Program-made: the position numbers and the translations under genes
Notes under the pieces: model-generated
Seen by the model: the letters and a program-made list of their open reading frames with translations, nothing else
What the model was told of the DNA's origin: nothing
Database searches by the model: none
Assembly: GCF_003331145.1 (NCBI RefSeq)
Contig: NZ_QLVE01000004.1
Location: forward strand, 186,001 to 250,000
Source of the DNA: Exiguobacterium sp. TNDT2
GTDB taxonomy: Bacteria; Bacillota; Bacilli; Exiguobacteriales; Exiguobacteriaceae
DNA: 64,000 bases
Direction of reading: 5' to 3'
In this document: positions 1-9,605 of the stretch, one piece after another
Layout: every line of letters begins with the position of its first letter
How positions within the stretch are numbered: position 1 is the stretch's first letter

Positions 1-1007
1 ACTCGCGCAAGAAAGGACAAGTCGCCAAATCGGCCGATTTGACCGGTGCTTTCGCCTTGTTCGCAATGTTTCTCATGTTATCGTTCTTAGGGCCGTATCT
101 CGGTAAACAGTTGTTCAGTGTGACGAAAGATTTGCTCGGTCCGAGCTACTTGCTGTTCGATTTGTCGAACGGATTGTCCGGCATGCTCACCGACTTGTTG
201 CTTCGCGTCGGACTGATCGTGGGCCCGTTCTTCGTGGTCGCCGTCGTGTTCGGGATTTTAATCAACTACCTTCAAATCGGGACGTTGTTCTCGGCGGAAG
301 CGATTCAACCGAAACTCGAACGAATCGATCCGCTTAAAGGAGTCAAACGGATTGTCAGTATGAAAGCGGTCGTCGAATTTTTAAAGTCCTTATTCAAATT
401 ATTGATTATCCTGACGACTGCCGTCGCCGTGCTCTGGCAGAACCAAAAAGAACTGTCCCGCATGGCGGTCGAACATATCCGTGAATCGGTCATCGCGCTC
501 GCCCATATCACGATTGAACTCGGACTTTGGGTGAGTGTGGCCTTGCTCGCGCTCGCATTGCTCGACTTTTTCTATCAACGGTTCGATTTTGAGAAATCGA
601 TTCGCATGTCGAAGCAAGATATCAAAGACGAGTATAAGAATAGTGAGGGTGACCCGCTCATCAAATCGAAAATCAAACAACAACAACGGGAGATGGCGCT
701 GCGCCGTATGATGCAAGAAATTCCGAACGCGGATGTCGTCATCACCAACCCGACCCACTATGCCGTCGTTATCCGGTACGACGACACGAAAGACTTCGCG
801 CCGCTCGTCGTCGCCAAAGGGGTCGATCGTGTCGCCTTCAATATCCGTGACGTGGCCAAAGAACATGACATCCCGATTGTCGAAAACAAACCGTTGGCCC
901 GTGCGCTGTACGCCCAAATGGATATCGGGGAAGTCGTTGACGAGTCGTTTTATCAGGCGATCGCCGAAGTGCTCGCATTCGTCTATCAATTGAAACAACC
1001 GTCTTGA
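1..1007 (+). CDS. flhB: FlhB, flagellar export switch protein (5' end truncated)
   Basis: FlhB is the inner-membrane component of the flagellar type III export gate that switches substrate specificity from rod/hook to filament proteins. The reading frame is open from base 3, and its first visible residues (SRKKGQVAKSADL) match the conserved basic N-terminal stretch of FlhB, so only a few codons lie outside the window. Several hydrophobic segments follow, then the cytoplasmic domain with the NPTH self-cleavage motif at about 747-758 inside ITNPTHYAVVIRY. It ends 13 bases before flhA, and its stop overlaps the flhA ribosome binding site. The TTG at 39 is internal, not a start. Confidence 0.96.
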   Translation, partial: SRKKGQVAKSADLTGAFALFAMFLMLSFLGPYLGKQLFSVTKDLLGPSYLLFDLSNGLSGMLTDLLLRVGLIVGPFFVVAVVFGILINYLQIGTLFSAEAIQPKLERIDPLKGVKRIVSMKAVVEFLKSLFKLLIILTTAVAVLWQNQKELSRMAVEHIRESVIALAHITIELGLWVSVALLALALLDFFYQRFDFEKSIRMSKQDIKDEYKNSEGDPLIKSKIKQQQREMALRRMMQEIPNADVVITNPTHYAVVIRYDDTKDFAPLVVAKGVDRVAFNIRDVAKEHDIPIVENKPLARALYAQMDIGEVVDESFYQAIAEVLAFVYQLKQPS

Positions 1008-1020
1008 GGAGGAGTATGTA

Positions 1021-3039
1021 TTGGCAGTAAAAGCTAAAGATTTTGCGGTATTGATCGGCGTTCTGTTAATCGTCGTCATGCTCGTCATCCCGTTACCGGG
1101 GTTTATGTTAGATTTCTTAATCATTGTCAACATACTTATTGCGTTGCTGATTTTACTCGTCGCGATGAATGCACGTGAAGCACTCGACTTCTCGGTCTTT
1201 CCGTCACTCTTGTTGATTGTGACGTTATTCCGGCTCGGATTGAACGTGTCGACGACGCGTTCGATTTTATCGAAAGGGTACGGTGGGGAAGTCATCGCCA
1301 CATTTGGCGACTTTGTCGTCGGCGGGAACGTACTCGTCGGATTCGTCGTCTTTCTCATCCTTGTCATCATCCAGTTTGTCGTCATCACGAAAGGGGCCGA
1401 GCGCGTATCCGAAGTGTCGGCACGTTTCACCCTCGATGCGATGCCAGGGAAACAGATGGCCATCGATGCCGATTTGAACTCGGGATTGATTGATGACAAA
1501 GACGCGCAAATCCGCCGGAAAAAGATTCAAAGCGAAGCCGACTTCTATGGGTCGATGGATGGGGCCTCGAAGTTCGTCAAAGGGGACGCCATCGCTGGGA
1601 TTATCATCGTCGCCATCAACTTGATTTTCGGAATCATCATCGGTACCGTCCAAATGGGTCTTCCGGTCGGTGAGGCGTTCCAGACGTTCTCGCTCATGAC
1701 GATCGGGGACGGGCTCGTCGGTCAAATCCCCGCGCTCCTCATCTCGACGGCAACCGGGATTATCGTCACGCGTGCCGTCTCGGACGGGAATCTCGGCGAG
1801 GACGTCGTCGACCAGCTCGGTCAAAACCCGACGCTCCTCTATATCGCGGGCTCAATCGTCATTATGCTCGGATTTATCTCACCGAGTCTGCTTCCGGTGA
1901 CGGTCATCATCGCCGGAGTCGCTTTCTACGGGGCGTACACGATGCGTCGCAACATGAAACGGGTCATCGATACTCCGCTACCGGAAGAAGAACCGATGGC
2001 ACCGACCGAGACCGTCGTGTCGCTCTTACAAATCGATGCCATCGAATTCGAGTTCGGTTACGGGCTCATTCCGCTCGCCGATGAGTCGCAAGGCGGCGAT
2101 TTGCTTGACCGGGTCGTCATGATCCGACGTCAGCTCGCACTCGAACTCGGGTTCATCTTGCCGACGGTCCGGATTCGTGATCATTTGCAACTGTCGCCGA
2201 ACGCATACCGCATCAAAGTGAAAGGGAACGTCGTCGCCGAAGGAGAGCTCTTGCTCGATCATTACTTGGCGATGAGTCCCGGCATCGAAGATCCGGAAGT
2301 ATACGGGATTGAAACGACGGAGCCGGCGTTCGGTCTCCCGGCGCTATGGATTGATGAAGAGACGCGCACCCGCGCCGAAATGAGCGGGTATACCGTCGTC
2401 GATCCGCCGTCGGTCGTCGCGACGCATTTGACGGAGACGCTTAAGAAACATTCGGCAGACCTGCTCGGCCGTGAAGAGACGAAACAACTTGTCGAACACT
2501 TGAAAGAGACGCACCCGGTGCTCGTCGAAGACGTGACACCATCGGTCCTCTCGATCGGGGACATTCAAAAAGTGCTACGTCATCTATTGAAAGAACACGT
2601 CTCGATTCGCAATTTACCGCTCTTGTTCGAGACGATGGCCGACTACGGCAAAGTGACGAAAGATGCCGACATCCTCGGCGAATATTGCCGCCAAGGCTTG
2701 GCTCGTCAATTGACGGACCAAGTCAGCCCGCCCGACGGATCGCTTTACGTCGTCACGCTCGGCGGTCAGACCGAACAACTCATTCAAGACGCTGTTCAAA
2801 AAACCGAGTTCGGCAACTATTTGGCGCTCGACCCGGAACAAGCGCGCGAGATTATCGAACGCTCGGGTGAGCAGCTGTCGATGTTCGAACGCTACGGGGC
2901 ATCGGCCGTCATTTTATGCTCGCCGACGATTCGTCTGTTCGTGAGACAACTGCTCGAACGATATTATCCGGATGTGCCGGTTCTCGCCTACAACGAGTTG
3001 CTCAGCTCGATTGAAGTGAAAAGTATTGGGGTGATTTAA
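1021..3039 (+). CDS. flhA: FlhA, flagellar export gate protein
   Basis: FlhA is the large membrane subunit of the flagellar type III export apparatus; its C-terminal cytoplasmic domain docks chaperone-substrate complexes. The 672-residue product is full length. The N-terminal half is a run of membrane helices, followed by the conserved cytoplasmic loop around residue 150 (DAMPGKQMAIDADLNSGLI), and the second half is soluble. The start is TTG, chosen because GAGGAGG ends about 8 bases upstream and no better start exists. Its stop codon directly abuts the ATG of flhF, indicating translational coupling. Confidence 0.97.
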   Translation: MAVKAKDFAVLIGVLLIVVMLVIPLPGFMLDFLIIVNILIALLILLVAMNAREALDFSVFPSLLLIVTLFRLGLNVSTTRSILSKGYGGEVIATFGDFVVGGNVLVGFVVFLILVIIQFVVITKGAERVSEVSARFTLDAMPGKQMAIDADLNSGLIDDKDAQIRRKKIQSEADFYGSMDGASKFVKGDAIAGIIIVAINLIFGIIIGTVQMGLPVGEAFQTFSLMTIGDGLVGQIPALLISTATGIIVTRAVSDGNLGEDVVDQLGQNPTLLYIAGSIVIMLGFISPSLLPVTVIIAGVAFYGAYTMRRNMKRVIDTPLPEEEPMAPTETVVSLLQIDAIEFEFGYGLIPLADESQGGDLLDRVVMIRRQLALELGFILPTVRIRDHLQLSPNAYRIKVKGNVVAEGELLLDHYLAMSPGIEDPEVYGIETTEPAFGLPALWIDEETRTRAEMSGYTVVDPPSVVATHLTETLKKHSADLLGREETKQLVEHLKETHPVLVEDVTPSVLSIGDIQKVLRHLLKEHVSIRNLPLLFETMADYGKVTKDADILGEYCRQGLARQLTDQVSPPDGSLYVVTLGGQTEQLIQDAVQKTEFGNYLALDPEQAREIIERSGEQLSMFERYGASAVILCSPTIRLFVRQLLERYYPDVPVLAYNELLSSIEVKSIGVI

Positions 3040-4119
3040 ATGCAAATCAAAAAATATACCGGCAAGACGATGGCGGAAGCGATGGAGAAAGTCAAACAAG
3101 AATTTGGCGACGACGCCGTGATTTTGAACTCCCGCCAAGTGAAAAAAGGCTGGCTCGGCCTGTTCGCATCGCAACACGTCGAGGTCATCGCTGCACTCGA
3201 GAAAGCACCGCTCGCTGTCAAAGCGCGTACCGCGACGAAACCCGTCGCACCATCGAAGCCGGTGAAGGCGCCAACGCGTCCACCGCAACAAACAACCGAA
3301 TCAAGTCAGGCGGCGACCGCACCGACATCGAGACGGTTGCCCGCAGCGCTAGCACACGTCGAATCATTGCTCGCCTCCGAGTCGTTCCACGACGAGACAT
3401 GGGACGAAGCAATCAACGAGCTGTATTACACGACAAAATCGGTGGAAGTCGTCGAACGCTACGTACGTGATCAAATCCGGAGTTCCTTCTTGGCTGTCCC
3501 TGAACCGAAACGGTATATGATGCTCGTTGGCCCGACCGGGGTTGGCAAGACGACGACGCTCGCCAAACTTGCCGCTCACTACAAACTCGAGCACGGCCTT
3601 TCGGTCGGTCTCATCACGACGGACACGTACCGGATCGCGGCAATCGAACAATTGAAAACGTACGCCGAGATTTTAGACATCCCGGTCGAGGTCGCCTACG
3701 ACTTCAATGACTTCAAACGGGCGAAACAACTGTTTGCACGGAAGGACATCATCTTGATTGATACGGCCGGTCGCAACTTTCGCGACGAGGCGTACGTTGA
3801 ACAGTTCGAGCGGCATCATGATTTCTCGGAGACGAGCCTCTCGCTCGTCCTCAGCTTGACGTCGAAGATGCGGGATATGGACATGATTTATCGCCAATTC
3901 GAACCATTGCCGCTCCAGTCGCTCATCTTTACGAAAGCCGATGAGACGAGTGACATTCACGCGATGTACCGGATGGTCCGCGCGAGCGGGCTGCCGGTCG
4001 CTTGGCTGACGGACGGGCAAGAAGTACCGGACGACCTTGTCGCCGGAGAACCGGACCGATTGACGGATCGGTTGCTTGAGAAAGAAGGGTGGACCCAATG
4101 GACCAAGCAAGACGTCTAA
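3040..4119 (+). CDS. flhF: FlhF, SRP-like GTPase for flagellar placement
   Basis: FlhF is a signal-recognition-particle-type GTPase that sets the position of flagellar basal bodies and works with FlhG. The 359-residue protein has the typical B domain at the N terminus (MQIKKYTGKTMAEAM), an alanine/proline/threonine-rich linker at about residues 65-110, and the NG domain with the P-loop GPTGVGKTTT near residue 164 and the G3 motif LIDTAGRN. The ATG follows the flhA stop with no gap. The 3' end overlaps flhG by about 22 bases. Confidence 0.96.
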   Translation: MQIKKYTGKTMAEAMEKVKQEFGDDAVILNSRQVKKGWLGLFASQHVEVIAALEKAPLAVKARTATKPVAPSKPVKAPTRPPQQTTESSQAATAPTSRRLPAALAHVESLLASESFHDETWDEAINELYYTTKSVEVVERYVRDQIRSSFLAVPEPKRYMMLVGPTGVGKTTTLAKLAAHYKLEHGLSVGLITTDTYRIAAIEQLKTYAEILDIPVEVAYDFNDFKRAKQLFARKDIILIDTAGRNFRDEAYVEQFERHHDFSETSLSLVLSLTSKMRDMDMIYRQFEPLPLQSLIFTKADETSDIHAMYRMVRASGLPVAWLTDGQEVPDDLVAGEPDRLTDRLLEKEGWTQWTKQDV

Positions 4120-4937
4120 GGGCGAAAACAGAGACCGCACCGACGACGATCGCTTTTGCGAGCGGGAAAGGCGGGGTCGGTAAAACGAACGTCTGCGTCA
4201 ATACGGCCATCGGTCTCGTCGAGCTCGGGAAACGTGTGTTGATCGTCGACCTCGACATCGGGATGGCGAACGTGCACATTTTATTGAACGCGTCGCGGTC
4301 ACGAACGATGATGGATTCGGTAAAAGCGCGAATTCCGCTCGCCGCCTCGGTTCAGAAAGACGTGCATGGTGTCGATATATTACATGGGGGAAGTGGGCTC
4401 GACGAACTAGTCCAATTCTCACATGCAGATATGCAATTTTTTATGCGTGAACTCGAAGTGCTGACCGAATACGATTATGTCTTATTCGACATGGGGGCCG
4501 GGGCAACAGACACGTCGCTTCGATTTATCGAGGGGTGTGACGAGATGTTTCTCATCCTAACGCCAGAACCGACTTCGCTTATGGACGGTTACGCTTACAC
4601 GAAGCTCGTCCATCGTCAAAGTCCGGACTTGCCGCTCGGGGTGATTGTCAATCGAGCCCAATCGGGTGAAGAAGCGCTACAATGTTTTGAGCGAATGGAA
4701 GTTGCATGTGAGCAGTTTTTAAAGAAATCGATTCGATTCCTCGGGTATTTACCAGATGACGCCACGGTCAGACGAGCGGTCATCGCCCAAGTCCCGTTTT
4801 ACCATCTTGACCGAAAGAGTGACATCAGTTGGCGGCTTGAACGGATTTTAACGACATTGACCGGGACGCCGCCGAAACCGCGTCATTTTATGGAACGCTT
4901 GATGGGGAACTTGAAACGTCAGTGGAACCGAGTCTAA
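4098..4937 (+). CDS. flhG: FlhG (YlxH), MinD-like ATPase
   Basis: FlhG is a ParA/MinD-family ATPase that limits flagellar number and stimulates the GTPase of FlhF. The deviant Walker A motif ASGKGGVGKT lies near residue 20, followed by the VDLDIGMANVH region. The last segment is basic (RLMGNLKRQWNR), consistent with a membrane-binding helix. I take the ATG at 4098, 8 bases after AAGAAGGG; an in-frame GTG at 4089 overlaps that ribosome binding site. The gene starts inside flhF, so the two are probably translated together. In B. subtilis cheB follows here, but in this window cheA comes next after 19 bases. Confidence 0.94.
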   Translation: MDQARRLRAKTETAPTTIAFASGKGGVGKTNVCVNTAIGLVELGKRVLIVDLDIGMANVHILLNASRSRTMMDSVKARIPLAASVQKDVHGVDILHGGSGLDELVQFSHADMQFFMRELEVLTEYDYVLFDMGAGATDTSLRFIEGCDEMFLILTPEPTSLMDGYAYTKLVHRQSPDLPLGVIVNRAQSGEEALQCFERMEVACEQFLKKSIRFLGYLPDDATVRRAVIAQVPFYHLDRKSDISWRLERILTTLTGTPPKPRHFMERLMGNLKRQWNRV

Positions 4938-4956
4938 CGACAGGGAGGCATTATAG

Positions 4957-6930
4957 ATGGACGTGAATGAATACTTAGGATTGTTTTTAGACGAGTCGCA
5001 AGAACATATCCAATCGGTGAACACCCAGCTGTTGAAACTAGAACAGACGGGCAGTCAGGAAGCGATTCAAGAGATTTTCCGCTCGGCACACACGCTCAAA
5101 GGGATGTCAGCAACAATGGGGTATGAGAGTGTCGCCAACTTGACACATGAGATGGAAAGCGCACTCGATTTGGTTCGGGCTGGAAAGAAAGAGAGCAATC
5201 AATTGTTGCTCGATACGATGTTCTCGGCAATGGAGCAAATTGAAGCGATGATTGCCGATATTGAGACCGGTGGCAATGGGGCGAACGTCGACGTTAAGGA
5301 GACGGTAGTGGCGTTCCAGTCATTCATCGGCAGCACTTCGAAAGCTGTCGAGGCGGTCGAGGAGGCAATCTTCACGGCCGATCTTTACACCGATTCGGTC
5401 ATCACTCAAGCGAAAGAGACCGGCTTCGAAGCGTTCCAACTTCATGTGAAGCTATCGGATGCCGTCGTGTTAAAAGCGGCGCGCGCCTACATGGTGTTCG
5501 ATCGTCTCCAAGAACTCGGCGAAGTCGTCCGGACGGTTCCTGAGACCGAGGCGATCGAGCAAGAACAGTTCGACCTCTCATTTGACGTTTTGTTCGTGAC
5601 GCAAGAGTCAGCGGACGCGATTACACATGCCGTGACCCAAGTGTCGGAAGTCGAGCACGTCCAAGTGACATCTTACACGAGCGCGGCAGCCAGTGCGCCG
5701 GAAGTCGCCGTCAGTGCCGAAAGCGTCGCCGTGGCCGAAGTGAAACCGAAAGCGGTGGAGACGGACGAACCGAAAGAACAGGCCGCCCCACAAGCGAAGA
5801 CGATTCGTGTCAACTTAGAACGAATCGATCGTCTGATGAACTTGTTCGAAGAATTCATTATCGATCGCGGTCGTCTTGAGCGGCTCGCCGACGAAGTCGG
5901 ACAGCCTGAACTGAACGAGACGGTTGAAAAAATCAAACGTGGCACGAATGAACTTCAGTCACTCGTCTTGACACTCCGCATGATGCCAATCGAGCAAGTG
6001 TTCAACCGTTTTCCGCGCATGGTGCGTTCGGTCGCGAAAGATATCCATAAAAAAGTCCAACTCGACATTTCTGGTGCCGAGACCGAACTCGATCGGACAG
6101 TCATCGATGAGATTGGCGACCCGCTCGTCCACTTGATTCGAAATGCCATCGACCACGGCATCGAGTTGCCGGAAGTTCGTGTCGCCGCCGGGAAACCTGA
6201 ACAAGGTCGACTCGCGTTACGCGCTTACCACGGCGGCAACCGTGTCTTCATCGAAATCGAGGATGACGGGGCAGGAATCAATGTCGACAAGGTCCGTTCA
6301 AAAGCGCTCGAACGAGGTGTCATCACGTCTGAAGAAGCGACGGGGATGACGGACAATGAAATAGCGATGCTCATCTTCGCACCAGGGTTCTCGACGGCAG
6401 ACGTCGTCACCGACCTTTCGGGCCGTGGCGTCGGTCTAGATGTCGTCAAAAATAAAATCGAATCACTCGGCGGGGTCGTCACGCTCGAGACGGTCGTCGG
6501 ACAAGGGACGAAATTCCAAGTTAGTCTGCCGCTCACGCTCTCGATCATCTCCGCCATGCTCGTTCAAGTTGGTGAAGAGACGTACGCTGTCCCGTTGTCA
6601 TCGATTCTCGAGACAACGCTCCTCGACGAGGCCGATATTTTAACGGCTCACCGTGAACGTGTCTTTGATTTCCGAGGTCAGCTTGTCCCGCTCGTCTATT
6701 TAAAAGAAATGTTCGCGATCGAAACGGAAGCGAAGACGCAATTCCCGGTCGTCGTCGTCCGTAAAGGAAATAAACTCGTCGGTGTGGTCGTCAATGAATT
6801 GATTGGCCAACAAGAAATTGTCATGAAGCCGCTCGGAACTTATCTCGAGGGCATCCCGGCCATCTCTGGTGCGACGATACTCGGAGACGGGCGCGTCGCC
6901 TTGATTGTCGACAGCAACGATCTGTTCTAA
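4957..6930 (+). CDS. cheA: CheA, chemotaxis histidine kinase
   Basis: CheA autophosphorylates and passes phosphate to CheY, coupling chemoreceptors to the flagellar motor. The 657-residue protein shows the full domain order: HPt domain with phospho-accepting His45 (FRSAHTLKGM), a response-regulator-binding region, the dimerisation helices near residue 290 (RIDRLMNLFEEF), the ATPase domain with the N box (HLIRNAIDHGIE) and the G boxes (GRGVGLDVV), and a C-terminal CheW-like domain. GGGAGG lies 10 bases before the ATG. Next is cheW after 12 bases. Confidence 0.97.
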   Translation: MDVNEYLGLFLDESQEHIQSVNTQLLKLEQTGSQEAIQEIFRSAHTLKGMSATMGYESVANLTHEMESALDLVRAGKKESNQLLLDTMFSAMEQIEAMIADIETGGNGANVDVKETVVAFQSFIGSTSKAVEAVEEAIFTADLYTDSVITQAKETGFEAFQLHVKLSDAVVLKAARAYMVFDRLQELGEVVRTVPETEAIEQEQFDLSFDVLFVTQESADAITHAVTQVSEVEHVQVTSYTSAAASAPEVAVSAESVAVAEVKPKAVETDEPKEQAAPQAKTIRVNLERIDRLMNLFEEFIIDRGRLERLADEVGQPELNETVEKIKRGTNELQSLVLTLRMMPIEQVFNRFPRMVRSVAKDIHKKVQLDISGAETELDRTVIDEIGDPLVHLIRNAIDHGIELPEVRVAAGKPEQGRLALRAYHGGNRVFIEIEDDGAGINVDKVRSKALERGVITSEEATGMTDNEIAMLIFAPGFSTADVVTDLSGRGVGLDVVKNKIESLGGVVTLETVVGQGTKFQVSLPLTLSIISAMLVQVGEETYAVPLSSILETTLLDEADILTAHRERVFDFRGQLVPLVYLKEMFAIETEAKTQFPVVVVRKGNKLVGVVVNELIGQQEIVMKPLGTYLEGIPAISGATILGDGRVALIVDSNDLF

Positions 6931-6942
6931 GGAGGAAGAAGG

Positions 6943-7374
6943 ATGGAACAAAAATGGGTAGTCTTTTCATTGGGATCGAACACATACGGGATCGACGTCC
7001 AGTCGGTCCGCTCGATTGAACGAGTACAACCGGTCACACGCGTCCCGAACGCGCCGGCTCATGTCAAAGGTGTCATCAATCTGCGCGGGGTCGTCACGCC
7101 GGTCATCGACCTTCGGCTCCGTCTCGGTTACGAGGCAGTCGAACCGACCGATGAAACACGGATTTTGATCGCTTCGCTTCATCAAGGCGATGCCGGCTTT
7201 ATCGTCGACCGGGCCAACGAAGTCGTGGAAAGCGAAGACGTACGCATCGAACCGATTCCGGAGTCGAGCCGGGACATGTTGTCGGCTCACTTGACGGCGA
7301 TCGCGAAAGGCGAGGACAAATTGTTCTCGCTCCTTGATGCCAACGCGTTGTTCGAGGAGCAACATGCTGAGTGA
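6943..7374 (+). CDS. cheW: CheW, chemotaxis coupling protein
   Basis: CheW is a small scaffold protein that links chemoreceptors to CheA. The 143-residue product is a single CheW domain, with the typical start WVVFSLGSNTYGIDVQSV and the conserved NLRGVVTPVIDLR segment near residue 50. AAGGAGGAAG immediately precedes the ATG region. The 3' end overlaps cheC by 11 bases, as in a tightly coupled operon. Confidence 0.96.
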   Translation: MEQKWVVFSLGSNTYGIDVQSVRSIERVQPVTRVPNAPAHVKGVINLRGVVTPVIDLRLRLGYEAVEPTDETRILIASLHQGDAGFIVDRANEVVESEDVRIEPIPESSRDMLSAHLTAIAKGEDKLFSLLDANALFEEQHAE

Positions 7375-7963
7375 GTTCGAGCAGGATTTATTGAAAGAAC
7401 TCGGCAATATCGGTTCTGGCCATGCCGCGACGGCATTGTCGACGCTCTTGGGCAAGCCGGTCACGATCACCGTCTCCTCGGCCGAGATGGAACCGATCAC
7501 GTATTTGCCGGAACGCGTCGGTGGACCGGAACGTCACGTGGCCTCCGTCCTGTTAGAACTCGGCGGTGACATCAGCGGCATGATTCTCATCTTGTTTCCG
7601 GTCGATGATGCCGAAAAAATGGTCGCTTCCCTCATCGGAAGCACGTTCTCGTTCCAAACGACGGACGAGCTCGGCCAGTCGGCTTGGGAAGAAATCGGAA
7701 ACATCATGAGTGGCGCCTACGCCCGAGCGCTCGGTGATTGGCTAAATACCCCGATCTCCATTCAAGTCCCGGCGACAGCGGTCGATATGGCGGGTTCGAT
7801 CGTCGAATTCGTCGTCACGTCGGTCCAACCTGAGGAAGATGCGGCACTCTACATCGATACGACGTTCCGTATCGATGAGAAAGTAAGTGCCGGGCATGTG
7901 TTGTTCCTACCGACGCATGGCTCGCTCGAACGGATACAACAGCGGTTGATTGGCCATGGCTGA
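7364..7963 (+). CDS. cheC: CheC, CheY-P phosphatase
   Basis: CheC dephosphorylates CheY-P and interacts with CheD in the Bacillus-type adaptation circuit. The 199-residue protein has both copies of the family active-site signature: Glu12/Asn15 in DLLKELGNIGSG and Glu110/Asn113 in SAWEEIGNIMSG. I start it at ATG 7364, preceded by GAGGAGC, inside the end of cheW. Upstream in-frame codons would add ten residues that do not belong to the family. The end overlaps the cheD start. Confidence 0.95.
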   Translation: MLSEFEQDLLKELGNIGSGHAATALSTLLGKPVTITVSSAEMEPITYLPERVGGPERHVASVLLELGGDISGMILILFPVDDAEKMVASLIGSTFSFQTTDELGQSAWEEIGNIMSGAYARALGDWLNTPISIQVPATAVDMAGSIVEFVVTSVQPEEDAALYIDTTFRIDEKVSAGHVLFLPTHGSLERIQQRLIGHG

Positions 7964-8441
7964 AGTCATCAAAATCGGCATCGCGGAATGGAAGCAGACG
8001 ACCGCACCGAACAAATTGCGAACGGCAGGACTCGGTTCGTGCGTCGGTGTCATCTTGTATGACGTCCGGCTCCAAGTTGCGGCGATGGCCCATGTCATGT
8101 TGCCGGATTCGGCGATTGCCCGGAAACACCAAACGATTGAAGTAGGAAAATATGCGGATACGGCCATCGATGCGCTCGTCGCTTCGTTGAAACGGGCCGG
8201 GGCGGGTCGATTGCAAGCGAAGATGGCCGGCGGCGCCCAAATGTTTCAATTCAAGTATGAGAACGAGGCGATGCGAATCGGTGAACGGAATGCCGAAGCC
8301 GTACGTAACGCATTAAAAGCGCACCGAATCCCGCTCATCGCAGAAGATTGTGGCGGGCATAACGGACGGACGATTGAATTTGATGTAGCGACTTGCGTCC
8401 TCTCGATTCGAACGGTCAGCGTAGGAACTAAGGAAATTTAG
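7956..8441 (+). CDS. cheD: CheD, chemoreceptor glutamine deamidase
   Basis: CheD deamidates glutamines on chemoreceptors and is released from them by CheC. With the ATG at 7956 the product is 161 residues. Thr23, Cys29 (GLGSCVGVILYD) and His46 (AHVMLPDS) occupy the spacing of the known catalytic residues (Thr/Cys/His) of the family. The start lies 8 bases before the end of cheC and has no strong ribosome binding site of its own, consistent with coupling to cheC. An alternative TTG start lies 6 bases upstream. Confidence 0.94.
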   Translation: MAEVIKIGIAEWKQTTAPNKLRTAGLGSCVGVILYDVRLQVAAMAHVMLPDSAIARKHQTIEVGKYADTAIDALVASLKRAGAGRLQAKMAGGAQMFQFKYENEAMRIGERNAEAVRNALKAHRIPLIAEDCGGHNGRTIEFDVATCVLSIRTVSVGTKEI

Positions 8442-8452
8442 GGGGGATCGAC

Positions 8453-9223
8453 ATGACGACTCAACTTACCGAGTTGTGGGATCGTTGGAACACTGACCGT
8501 GATATGGATACAGCGAATGAACTATTGGCGCACTATGAGTTCCTGATCCATTATCACGTGCAACGAATGATCGTGACGCTCCCGAAGAGCGTCGAACGCG
8601 ACGAATTGAAAAGTTTGGGTTACATGGGATTGTACGATGCCCTCATGAAATATGATCCAGAACATAACAACAAGTTTGACACGTACGCGGCGTTTCGCAT
8701 TCGTGGCGCCATCATCGATGGGCTCCGGAAAATCGATTGGTTGCCGCGATCGGTGCGCGAACGCGTGAAGAAAATTGACCACATCGCCGAACAGCTCGAA
8801 CAGAAGTTGCACCGGGCCCCAACGAAAGAAGAACTCGCGAGCGCCTGCGAACTACCGGTGTCGGAAATCGAGAAGGCGATGGCGGAAGGGTACTTCGCGA
8901 ACATGTTGTCAATCGATGAGGCAGTGACGCTTCAAGAAGAAGGTAAGGTCATGTCCGTCACTTATTTTGACCCTGACTCCGAGAAACCGGAAGATACGCT
9001 CTTGCAGCGTGAGTTGCTCGATGTGCTGACGACCGAAATCGAGCACTTGTCCGAAAAGGAACGTCTCGTCGTCTCGTTGTTCTACTTTGACGAGTTGACG
9101 TTGACCGAGATTGGCGAAGTATTGGAACTATCGACGTCACGTATCTCCCAAATCCATTCTAAGGCGTTGAAAACGTTGAAACTTGCTCTTGGACGTTCGT
9201 ATTTAGAAGAAAAGACATCGTGA
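8453..9223 (+). CDS. sigD: SigD/FliA, flagellar RNA polymerase sigma factor
   Basis: Sigma-28-class sigma factor that directs late flagellar, chemotaxis and autolysin genes. The 256-residue protein shows region 2 (GLYDALMKYDPEHNNKFDTY near residue 65, then RIRGAIIDGLRKIDWLPRSV), region 3, and a region 4 helix-turn-helix at the C terminus (LTEIGEVLELSTSRISQIHS). GGGGGG lies 8 bases before the ATG. Its place after cheC-cheD and before the swrB-like gene is as in B. subtilis. Confidence 0.97.
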   Translation: MTTQLTELWDRWNTDRDMDTANELLAHYEFLIHYHVQRMIVTLPKSVERDELKSLGYMGLYDALMKYDPEHNNKFDTYAAFRIRGAIIDGLRKIDWLPRSVRERVKKIDHIAEQLEQKLHRAPTKEELASACELPVSEIEKAMAEGYFANMLSIDEAVTLQEEGKVMSVTYFDPDSEKPEDTLLQRELLDVLTTEIEHLSEKERLVVSLFYFDELTLTEIGEVLELSTSRISQIHSKALKTLKLALGRSYLEEKTS

Positions 9224-9236
9224 AGGAGGGATGGAG

Positions 9237-9602
9237 ATGACCGTTGTATATATCGCAATCGCGTGTATCGTGGCTTACGGATTGCTGATTTTATTTCGTC
9301 AAGTCCAGGCGTTGACCGCTCGCGTCACGCAACTCGAGCATGAGAAACGTGAGACCGAGGTCCTCCTGTTGTCGTTCATGGAATCGATGAACGATGTCGT
9401 GAAACAACCATCGTCCTTAGAGGAGGTGGCTGATGCGCAGGCGGTCCATGCAGAGCTTGATCGAGAGCGCCCGGCCGATGAAACGCAATCAGCCCCGCAC
9501 GTCGAGGATGTGTTATTACACCACTCGGTCCGGGAGACAGCCCGACTCCTTGGAAAAGGTGAAGGGGAAGTCGCCTTATATGCCAAACTTCGCAAAAAGT
9601 GA
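9237..9602 (+). CDS. SwrB/YlxL-like membrane protein
   Basis: Small protein at the position of B. subtilis swrB (ylxL), which promotes flagellar export gate assembly during swarming. The 121-residue product starts with one membrane helix (VVYIAIACIVAYGLLILF), followed by a charged, probably coiled-coil segment (residues about 20-50), an acidic linker, and a C-terminal helix-turn-helix-like stretch (VRETARLLGKGEGEVALYAK). I use the ATG at 9237, 6 bases after AAGGAGGG; the ATG at 9231 abuts that site. The function is inferred from position and architecture, since sequence conservation in this family is low. Confidence 0.7.
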   Translation: MTVVYIAIACIVAYGLLILFRQVQALTARVTQLEHEKRETEVLLLSFMESMNDVVKQPSSLEEVADAQAVHAELDRERPADETQSAPHVEDVLLHHSVRETARLLGKGEGEVALYAKLRKK

Positions 9603-9605
9603 GAG

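Noticed and set aside
399-1499. A 366-codon minus-strand open frame opposite flhB/flhA
   Set aside because: It spans two well-identified genes on the other strand, resembles no family, and is a by-product of codon bias. The same applies to long minus-strand frames opposite pyrH/frr (12101-12808), proS (17543-18199) and der (62129-62914).
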